A DNA stretch of 58,898 bases from Bacteroidota bacterium (GTDB lineage: Bacteria > Bacteroidota > Bacteroidia > Chitinophagales > Chitinophagaceae). The stretch spans positions 1 through 58,898 of the forward strand of contig JAKPSI010000103.1 in assembly GCA_029555415.1 (NCBI GenBank), given 5' to 3'. A program made the position numbers and the translations under genes. This document shows positions 35,655 through 41,792 of this stretch, one piece after another. Every line of letters begins with the position of its first letter. The first letter of the stretch is position 1. A model generated the notes under the pieces. It saw only the letters and a program-made list of their open reading frames with translations. It did not search any database and was not told the DNA's origin.

Positions 35655-36056
35655 ATGTCAGAAGCACCGGTCATACTATTCGATGGTGTCTGTAATTTCT
35701 GTAATTACTGGGTACAGTTCGCCATCCGGCATAACGGGAAACAGGACCTGAAATTCGCGGCGCTGCAAAGTCCCGCCGGTACTGCATTACGGCAACAGTA
35801 CGACCTGCATCCCACGGACATCTCCACCGTTATTTTTATCGAGAACGGAAAAGTGTACACACAGTCTTCCGCCGCGTTGCGGATCTGCCTTCATCTGAAT
35901 ACAGGATGGAAACTGTTCTATGGACTGAATGTGATCCCGAAATTCCTGCGTGATCCGGTCTATAATTTCATCGCGCGGAACCGTTACCGCTGGTTCGGTA
36001 AAAAGGAACAATGCATGATCCCCACGGCTGAACAACGGGCGCGTTTTCTGGATTAG
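35655..36056 (+). CDS. DCC-family thiol-disulfide oxidoreductase-like protein (DUF393)
   Basis: The 133-residue protein begins with the family signature VILFDGVCNFCNYWVQFAIRHN, where the D-G-V-C-x-x-C motif (residues ~10-17) gives the family its DCC name and resembles a thioredoxin-type active site. LKFAALQSPAG, TVIFIENGKVYTQSSAALRI and the C-terminal NRYRWFGKKEQCMIPT also match. Enzyme activity is predicted, not proven. A near-consensus -7 element (TAACTTTA at 35641-35648) lies 6 bases before the start. The last 4 bases overlap the end of the convergent phzF-like gene. Confidence 0.9.
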   Translation: MSEAPVILFDGVCNFCNYWVQFAIRHNGKQDLKFAALQSPAGTALRQQYDLHPTDISTVIFIENGKVYTQSSAALRICLHLNTGWKLFYGLNVIPKFLRDPVYNFIARNRYRWFGKKEQCMIPTAEQRARFLD

Positions 36057-36853
36057 TGCTTCGGAACTTCGAACGTGCCTTTCATATAAAAGACACATTC
36101 ACCACCGATCATCACCCGGTCGCCGTTATGTGCGCAGACCAGTTCACCACCACGGAAGGAAAGTTGTTTGGCGGTAAGGGCTGTTTTATCCAGTTTATAA
36201 CTCCAGAAAGGTATGAGTTGCGAATGCGCGGAACCCGTTACGGGATCTTCCGCCACACCAGCGGTAGGGGCGAAAAAACGCGATACAAAATCAACATCTT
36301 TACCCGGCGCAGTAACAATGACCTTCTCTCCCACTTTCTTCATCAGTGTAAAATCCGGTTCAAGGGACCTGACCGCATCTTCATTGGCCAGTTCCACCAG
36401 GTAATCGCGACTCTTGTAAACGCCCGTCACGACCGGGTTTCCGAGGGAAGCGATCAGCGCCTCCGGATACTCCGTTACTTTTTCCGGAGGCCATGATGGG
36501 AAATCCATCTCAAACGTATTCTTCTTACGGATGACAGTGAGCAGTCCGCTTTGTGAACTGAAAACTATTTTCTTCTTCTTTGCTTTCAGGATATTGAAAA
36601 TAACATAAGCGGAAGCAAGTGTCGCATGTCCGCATAAATTGATCTCCACTTCCGGTGTGAACCAGCGGATATCATAATCGGCACCTTTCACTTCGGAGGG
36701 AACGAAGAAAACCGTTTCACTCAGGTTATTCTCCAGCGCCAGTTGCTGCATGAGCTCAGTGGACAGCCATTTTTTGAGAGGAACCACTGCCGCGGGGTTG
36801 CCACCGAAAAGTCTTGTTGTAAATGCATCGACCTGGTAAAGGGAGAGTTTCAT
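36053..36853 (-). CDS. PhzF-family isomerase
   Basis: PhzF-fold enzymes isomerise or epimerise small acids, including the phenazine precursor in the namesake. The 266-residue chain has two similar halves. The first has VDAFTTRLFGGNPAAVVPL and NNLSETVFF with the catalytic Glu (near residue 45), then CGHATLASAYVIF. The second has FFAPTAGVAEDPVTGSAHSQLIPFWS. There are no phenazine genes nearby, so a general metabolic role is more likely. Two 7-bp tandem arrays fill the ~100-base gap between this start and the upstream E1 gene. Confidence 0.93.
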   Translation of the reverse strand: MKLSLYQVDAFTTRLFGGNPAAVVPLKKWLSTELMQQLALENNLSETVFFVPSEVKGADYDIRWFTPEVEINLCGHATLASAYVIFNILKAKKKKIVFSSQSGLLTVIRKKNTFEMDFPSWPPEKVTEYPEALIASLGNPVVTGVYKSRDYLVELANEDAVRSLEPDFTLMKKVGEKVIVTAPGKDVDFVSRFFAPTAGVAEDPVTGSAHSQLIPFWSYKLDKTALTAKQLSFRGGELVCAHNGDRVMIGGECVFYMKGTFEVPKH

Positions 36854-36864
36854 ATATAGAAGAA

Positions 36865-36892
36865 TTTTGAATTCTAAATTTTGAATTTTGAA
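36865..36892. repeat. 7-bp tandem array (TTTTGAA type) before the phzF-like gene
   Basis: Four in-register units are TTTTGAA, TTCTAAA, TTTTGAA and TTTTGAA. The array starts 12 bases upstream of the phzF-like start codon. It uses the same unit as the arms of the inverted-repeat element at 10751-10925. Confidence 0.88.
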
Positions 36893-36917
36893 TCAGCACA
36901 GCAGTTCAAACGGAAAC

Positions 36918-36952
36918 GTCTAAAAGCTAACAGCTAATAGCTATCAGCTTCT
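36918..36952. repeat. 7-bp tandem array (AGCTAAC type) after the E1 gene
   Basis: The units are GTCTAAA, AGCTAAC, AGCTAAT, AGCTATC and AGCTTCT. The array ends 3 bases from the stop codon of the fused E1 gene (minus strand). Confidence 0.85.
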
Positions 36953-36955
36953 CTC

Positions 36956-39349
36956 TCATTCCGCCATCATTTGCTTAATCACCGCCGCGATCTCTTCCGC
37001 ATTCGGTTTGCTGAAATAATCGCCATCGCTGCCATAGGCCGGGCGATGCGCTTTTCCGGTGATCGTACGCGGTGCCACATCCAGATAGCGGTAACCGCCC
37101 TGTACTTCCATGACATGGTTGAACATGTAGGCCGCGGCGCCGCCGGGTACATCCTCATCCACGAATACGATGCGGTTGGTCTTTTTGAGAGAGTCGAGTA
37201 TGGAATGATGAATATCGAAAGGCAATAATGTTTGCACGTCCACCACTTCACAACTGATGCCCAGTACTTCCAGTTGTTTCGCGGCATCTTCCACTACACG
37301 CAGTGTGGAACCATAGGACACCACGGTCACATCTGTTCCTTCACGCAGTACTTCCGGTACTCCGAGCGGCAGACAATACTCCAGCAGGTTGGAAGGCAGT
37401 TTCTCTTTCAGACGGTATCCGTTCAGGCATTCGATCACGATCGCGGGATCATTGCTGTGCAGTAAAGTATTGTACATACCCACCGCCTGTGTCATGTTGC
37501 GCGGCACACACACATACATGCCGCGGAGCGCACTGATGATCATGCCCATCGGTGAGCCGCTGTGCCAGATGCCTTCGAGTCTGTGACCGCGGGTGCGGAC
37601 GATGAGCGGACAGCTCATCAGTCCCGCGGTACGGTAATGCAGTGTGGCCAGGTCATCACTCAGCGGTTCGAGACCGTATAATAAATAATCGAGGTACTGT
37701 ATTTCAGCAATAGGACGCAAACCGCGCAAACCCAGTCCGATCCCCTGTCCCATGATGGTCAGCTCCCGGATACCCGTATCGAAGATCCTTTCGCTGCCAT
37801 GCTTTTCCTGCAGTCCGCTGAAACCCTGATTCACATCTCCGATGAATCCGAGGTCTTCCCCGAACGCGATCACTTTCGGATTAGCAGTAAAAAGCTGATC
37901 GAAATAACTGTTCAGGATCTCATAGCCATTGACCATCTTCGCGTCCTCGCGGATCACGGCACGTACCGGTTCCACTTTCAACGCGCTCTTCGGTCCTTCA
38001 TTATATAAATGACTGTTGTATAATTTTTCATTCTCTTCCAGCAACTCCTGGTACCAGGCACGCAGGGGAGCAGCTCCGGGATCATTACCGGCTTTGTCGA
38101 GTGACTCATTCAAACAACGCATGACATCCTTACGCAATGGTTCTCTACTGGCAGAGAGGCTGGCAGCCATGAGACGCAGGTCGCCAGAAAGATCAGGTAT
38201 CGCAGCTGCAGCAGCCTGTAATAATTCAGCGGAGCGGGCCACTTGCTGTTTGATCGGCGCGAGGTATCGCTCCCAGGCTTTCACGCGGCTTTCGCGCACA
38301 TGCTCTTTGGATCCCGCTTCCAGCGCATCGAGTTTGGCGTCATCGGCCAGTGAATTCTCCACCAGCCACTGACGCATTTTTTTGATGCCATCCCACTCAC
38401 GTTCCCATTCCAGGCGTTCCGGCGTTTTATAACGTTCATGACTACCCGAAGTAGAGTGCCCTTGTGGCTGCGTGATCTCTTCCACATGGAACAACACCGG
38501 TGTGTGTGTTTCACGGGCCAGGCGGATACCTTCCTCAAAGGCTTCGCACATGCCGGCATAATCCCAGCCCTTTACTTTATAGATATTGAGACCATTGCTG
38601 TCACCATGCTTTTCCATTCCTTTCAGTGCATCGGAAATGGAAGCTTTGACGGTCTGGTATTGTTTCGGAACGGAGATGCCATAGCCATCATCCCAAACAA
38701 AAACGGCCAGCGGTACCTGCAGGACACCCGCCGCATTGATCGTTTCCCAGAAATGACCTTCACTGGTAGCCGCGTCACCGATGGTGGCGAAGCACACTTC
38801 ATTGCCGTTATGGGATAGACCACTGAAAGAATGTAATTGTTCCACATTCCTGAAAACTCGGGATGCATATGCGAGACCCAGTGCCCGGGGCATTTGTCCT
38901 GCCGTAGGTGCCAGATCGGCCGCGATATTCTTGATATGCGCCAGGTTCATGAAGTTGCCTTCCGTATCCACATTGCGGGATGCGAAATGGCAATTCATCT
39001 GACGTCCGGAACTGAAGGGTTCACGTACCGGATCGGGGTCCGCATATAATTGCGCGAATACCTGTTCGGCACTGGCGAGACCGGCGGCGAACATGAAGGT
39101 CTGGTCACGGTAATACCCGCTGCGGAAATCGCCGGGCTGAAAGAACTTGGCCATGGCCACCTGGGCCACTTCCTTGCCATCTCCGAAAATGCCGAATTTG
39201 GCTTTACCCGTCAGCACTTCCTTACGGCCTAATAAACTGACTTCCCGGCTGATACAGGCAGTGCGGTAGTCGTTCAGGACTTCTTCCCTGAACCGGTCGA
39301 AGGACAGTTTACCCTCGTCGTGTGCGGCAAGCTGGGATGTGCTGTTCAT
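36956..39349 (-). CDS. fused alpha/beta 2-oxoacid dehydrogenase E1 component
   Basis: This 797-residue TPP enzyme decarboxylates a 2-oxo acid (branched-chain type most likely) and passes the acyl group to a lipoyl E2. The alpha half (residues ~50-400) has the TPP/Mg motif IGDAATSEGHFWETINAAG ... VWDDGYGIS and the loop EITQPQGHSTSGSHERY. The beta half (~450-795) has FGEDLGFIGDVNQGFSGLQEKHGSERIFDTGIREL, PCPLIVRTRGHRLEGIWHS and a transketolase C-terminal domain (VDVQTLLPFD). In many bacteria these halves are separate genes; the fusion is a regular Bacteroidota form. No E2 or E3 is adjacent. A -7 element lies 4 bases before the start. Confidence 0.93.
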   Translation of the reverse strand: MNSTSQLAAHDEGKLSFDRFREEVLNDYRTACISREVSLLGRKEVLTGKAKFGIFGDGKEVAQVAMAKFFQPGDFRSGYYRDQTFMFAAGLASAEQVFAQLYADPDPVREPFSSGRQMNCHFASRNVDTEGNFMNLAHIKNIAADLAPTAGQMPRALGLAYASRVFRNVEQLHSFSGLSHNGNEVCFATIGDAATSEGHFWETINAAGVLQVPLAVFVWDDGYGISVPKQYQTVKASISDALKGMEKHGDSNGLNIYKVKGWDYAGMCEAFEEGIRLARETHTPVLFHVEEITQPQGHSTSGSHERYKTPERLEWEREWDGIKKMRQWLVENSLADDAKLDALEAGSKEHVRESRVKAWERYLAPIKQQVARSAELLQAAAAAIPDLSGDLRLMAASLSASREPLRKDVMRCLNESLDKAGNDPGAAPLRAWYQELLEENEKLYNSHLYNEGPKSALKVEPVRAVIREDAKMVNGYEILNSYFDQLFTANPKVIAFGEDLGFIGDVNQGFSGLQEKHGSERIFDTGIRELTIMGQGIGLGLRGLRPIAEIQYLDYLLYGLEPLSDDLATLHYRTAGLMSCPLIVRTRGHRLEGIWHSGSPMGMIISALRGMYVCVPRNMTQAVGMYNTLLHSNDPAIVIECLNGYRLKEKLPSNLLEYCLPLGVPEVLREGTDVTVVSYGSTLRVVEDAAKQLEVLGISCEVVDVQTLLPFDIHHSILDSLKKTNRIVFVDEDVPGGAAAYMFNHVMEVQGGYRYLDVAPRTITGKAHRPAYGSDGDYFSKPNAEEIAAVIKQMMAE

Positions 39350-39353
39350 GTCG

Positions 39354-39361
39354 CAAAAATA
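39354..39361 (-). promoter_or_regulatory. TAnnTTTG -7 element directly before the fused E1 gene
   Basis: The minus strand reads TATTTTTG, a perfect -7 match that ends 4 bases before the start codon at 39349. A leaderless mRNA is predicted. Confidence 0.5.
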
Positions 39362-39445
39362 GGGATATTGCCTGCGGTTTTTCCGCTCCGTAAAAAATAC
39401 GTGCGCGGTGCTGCAACCCTGCTGTAAAATATGGCATCTTTATCT

Positions 39446-39453
39446 TAAATTTG
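39446..39453 (+). promoter_or_regulatory. TAnnTTTG -7 element for the DUF1573 pair
   Basis: TAAATTTG is a perfect -7 match, 20 bases before the ATG at 39474. It supports that start over the upstream in-frame ATG at 39408, which lies before the element. Confidence 0.5.
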
Positions 39454-39473
39454 GCATTGCCTTTTATAGATTT

Positions 39474-39929
39474 ATGAAGAAATTACTGACCATCATCCTC
39501 CTGGTAGCCGCGGTGCATGTTTCCCGCGCGCAAACCATTACCCCGCTCGCTCCGGCCAATGCGGCAGACGTTCTGGTATTGAAGGAAACGGAACATGATT
39601 TCAGCCAGATCCCACAGGGTAAGCCAGTTTATTACAATTTCGAGATCAAAAACACCGGAACAACGGCCCTTAAACTCGACGATGTCCATGCGAGTTGCGG
39701 ATGTACCACTCCGGAATGGAATCATGAACCCATCGCCCCGGGTGCCAATGCGATCATCAAAGTGGGTTACAATGCTTCCGCCGATGGTTACTTTGAGAAG
39801 TTCATCACCATCACTTTTAATGGCAATCAAACAAAACAGATCAAGATAAAAGGCACTGTTTGGAAAGCGCCGGAAGGCCCCGCTCCCACCAATGCCGCTG
39901 TTGAATTCTTAAAAAAACAAACCTTTTAA
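39474..39929 (+). CDS. DUF1573 secreted protein, first of two
   Basis: The ATG at 39474 gives a signal peptide (MKKLLTIILLVAAVHVSRAQ). The frame to 39408 would start before the predicted promoter element. The 151-residue product is one Ig-like DUF1573 domain with EHDFSQIPQGKPVYYNFEIKNTG, then VHASCGCTTPEW (the conserved CGCT motif), PIAPGANAIIKVGYN and ITITFNGN. DUF1573 proteins are exported and very common in Bacteroidota; their role is unknown. The next gene is a paralogue 11 bases downstream. Confidence 0.9.
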   Translation: MKKLLTIILLVAAVHVSRAQTITPLAPANAADVLVLKETEHDFSQIPQGKPVYYNFEIKNTGTTALKLDDVHASCGCTTPEWNHEPIAPGANAIIKVGYNASADGYFEKFITITFNGNQTKQIKIKGTVWKAPEGPAPTNAAVEFLKKQTF

Positions 39930-39940
39930 AACAACGTATC

Positions 39941-40372
39941 ATGAAGAAAATCGTATTACTCGCAACTGCCTTTATGTTCACGCTGGCAGCGATGGCCCAG
40001 CCGAAACCCGATGATGTGATCAAGCTGAATGTAGAAAAACATGATTTCGGTAAGATCAAACAGAACGTTCCCGTTACGTATTCATTCGAGATCAAGAATA
40101 TCAGCGACAAACCCGTTGTTGTGGAAAACACATGGGCCAGCTGCGGCTGTACCACTCCTGAAAAGATCGAAAAACCGATCGAACCCGGAGCAACTGTGAA
40201 ACTGAAAGTGAATTACAATGCCGCTGCCATCGCGCCTTTCCAGAAAGACGTGTACATCAAACTCGCGGGCATCGACCAGCCGAAGACGGTTCAGATCACC
40301 GGTGAAGTGCTCGAAGCAAATGCTTATGATGCACAGGCAAAAGGCAAAACAGACGAACCTAAAAAGAACTGA
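39941..40372 (+). CDS. DUF1573 secreted protein, second of two
   Basis: This 143-residue paralogue has a signal peptide (MKKIVLLATAFMFTLAAMAQ). It has the same DUF1573 motifs: KHDFGKIKQNVPVTYSFEIKNISDKP, TWASCGCTTPEKI, PIEPGATVKLKVNYN. The shared CGCT motif and order show a tandem duplication with the upstream gene, with clear divergence outside the motifs. The C-terminus is Lys-rich (AQAKGKTDEPKKN). A strong terminator follows, ending the two-gene unit. Confidence 0.92.
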   Translation: MKKIVLLATAFMFTLAAMAQPKPDDVIKLNVEKHDFGKIKQNVPVTYSFEIKNISDKPVVVENTWASCGCTTPEKIEKPIEPGATVKLKVNYNAAAIAPFQKDVYIKLAGIDQPKTVQITGEVLEANAYDAQAKGKTDEPKKN

Positions 40373-40397
40373 TAGACCCCTATCAAAAAATTAAGCG

Positions 40398-40429
40398 CCC
40401 TGTCCCGCTCATGCGGGACGGGGTTTTTT
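40398..40429 (+). terminator. rho-independent terminator after the DUF1573 pair
   Basis: CCCTGTCCCGC (40398-40408) pairs with GCGGGACGGGG (40413-40423), with one G-T pair, around a TCAT loop and is followed by six T. Confidence 0.93.
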
Positions 40430-40446
40430 ATGCCCGCCCGCTTACT

Positions 40447-40454
40447 TAACTTTG
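40447..40454 (+). promoter_or_regulatory. TAnnTTTG -7 element directly before the aminotransferase gene
   Basis: TAACTTTG is a perfect -7 match that ends 4 bases before the ATG at 40459, predicting a leaderless mRNA. The next in-frame ATG (40489) would give a conventional leader but would remove conserved N-terminal residues. Confidence 0.5.
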
Positions 40455-40458
40455 CGCC

Positions 40459-41676
40459 ATGCTTACATTATCACAGCGCGGCCAGGAAATGCCCGCCTCC
40501 CCCATCCGCAAACTTGTTCCCTTCGCAGAAGCAGCCAAGAAGAAAGGGATCAAAGTATACCATCTCAATATCGGCCAGCCCGATATTGAAACCCCTCCCG
40601 CCATACTCGATGCCGTAAAACATGCGGATATCCGGGTGCTGGAATACAGTCACAGTGCGGGTAATGAAAGCTACCGCCGCAAACTCGTACAATATTATAA
40701 GAAGGTCGGTATCGATGTAACGCATGAGCAGATCATGATCACCACCGGTGGCAGCGAAGCTATCCTGTTCGGTTTTTTCACCTGTCTCAACCCCGGTGAT
40801 GAGGTCATCATTCCCGAACCCTTTTACGCCAACTACAATGGTTTCGCCTGCGCGGCCGGTGTGAATGTAGTGCCCATCACTTCATCCATCGAAACCGGAT
40901 TCGCATTACCTCCGATCGCTGACTTTGAAAAAGTGATCACACCCAAAACAAAGGCCATCATTCTTTGCAGTCCCAATAACCCGACCGGCTACCTCTACAG
41001 CCGCAAGGAAATGGAAGCCCTGAAGGATATCTGTATCAAACATGACCTCTATCTGTTCAGCGATGAAGCCTACCGTGAATTCTGTTATCCGAAAGAAGAC
41101 GGCACGCAAGGTGAATACATCAGCGCTATGCACCTCGATGGGCTGGATCAGCATGTGGTACTGATGGATACCATCAGTAAACGTTACAGTGCCTGCGGGG
41201 CGCGTATCGGCGCCTTCGTCACAAAGAATAAAATGGTATATGATGCAGCGATGAAATTCGCGCAGGCCAGGCTGAGTCCTCCAGGACTGGCCCAGATCAT
41301 GGGTGAAGCCGCGATCGACCTGCCCGACTCCTATTTTGATGCTCCCAAAGCCGAATACCAGGCCCGCCGCGACCTGCTGGTGAAACGCCTCAATGCCATG
41401 CCCGGTGTATTCTGCCCTAATCCAGGCGGCGCGTTCTATGCCATGGCCAGTCTGCCCATCGACGATAGTGATACCTTCTGTCAATGGCTCCTGGAAAGCT
41501 TTTCATGGAACGGACAAACTGTGATGCTGGCACCCGCAACCGGATTCTACGGAACTCCGGGACTCGGCAAAAAAGAGGTAAGGCTTGCTTATGTGCTGAA
41601 CCTTGATGCCATCAATGCGGCTATGGATTGTCTGGAGAAAGCACTGGAGCAGTATCCTGGCCGTACGCACGCCTGA
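40459..41676 (+). CDS. PLP-dependent class I/II aminotransferase
   Basis: This 405-residue enzyme of the aspartate aminotransferase family (fold type I) transfers amino groups between amino acids and 2-oxo acids. Conserved elements are PASPIRKLVPFAEAAKKKGIKVYHLNIGQPDIETP, the cofactor-binding TTGGSEAI and PFYANY, SPNNPTGYLYS (Asn), DLYLFSDEAYREF (Asp/Tyr), the Schiff-base Lys in MDTISKRYSACGARIG, and a C-terminal Arg in KKEVRLAYVLN. The substrate is not determined. A single gene with its own promoter, downstream of a strong terminator. Confidence 0.92.
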   Translation: MLTLSQRGQEMPASPIRKLVPFAEAAKKKGIKVYHLNIGQPDIETPPAILDAVKHADIRVLEYSHSAGNESYRRKLVQYYKKVGIDVTHEQIMITTGGSEAILFGFFTCLNPGDEVIIPEPFYANYNGFACAAGVNVVPITSSIETGFALPPIADFEKVITPKTKAIILCSPNNPTGYLYSRKEMEALKDICIKHDLYLFSDEAYREFCYPKEDGTQGEYISAMHLDGLDQHVVLMDTISKRYSACGARIGAFVTKNKMVYDAAMKFAQARLSPPGLAQIMGEAAIDLPDSYFDAPKAEYQARRDLLVKRLNAMPGVFCPNPGGAFYAMASLPIDDSDTFCQWLLESFSWNGQTVMLAPATGFYGTPGLGKKEVRLAYVLNLDAINAAMDCLEKALEQYPGRTHA

Positions 41677-41706
41677 CCGATACCTGCTTATTGACCCGCT
41701 ATTCAC

Positions 41707-41750
41707 TTGATCATGATCAGGGAATTTCCCAATGCCTTTTGATGCCTTTT
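41707..41750 (+). promoter_or_regulatory. cluster of operator-like sites before a TonB-dependent receptor
   Basis: The perfect palindrome TGATCATGATCA (41708-41719) lies in the context TTGAT-CATG-ATCAG, one base from the FNR consensus TTGAT-N4-ATCAA. GGGAATTTCCC (41720-41730) is a second perfect dyad touching it. ATGCCTTTT then occurs twice, 10 bases apart (41732-41740 and 41742-41750). All lie 40-90 bases before the receptor start at 41793, whose near-consensus -7 (TATATTTA) is at 41768-41775. Confidence 0.5.
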
Positions 41751-41792
41751 ACTTTGTGTTTTTAACTTATATTTAAGGCTAAAATTGCTTTT

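Noticed and set aside
35655-36056. Operon of the DCC-family gene with the phzF-like gene
   Set aside because: They are convergent and overlap by only four bases at their ends, so they cannot share a transcript.
36053-36853. Phenazine biosynthesis cluster
   Set aside because: Only a PhzF-fold enzyme is present. The other phz genes are absent and the fold is widespread in general metabolism.
10757-36952. CRISPR array for the short tandem repeats
   Set aside because: Units are 7-8 bases with no spacers, and no cas genes are present.
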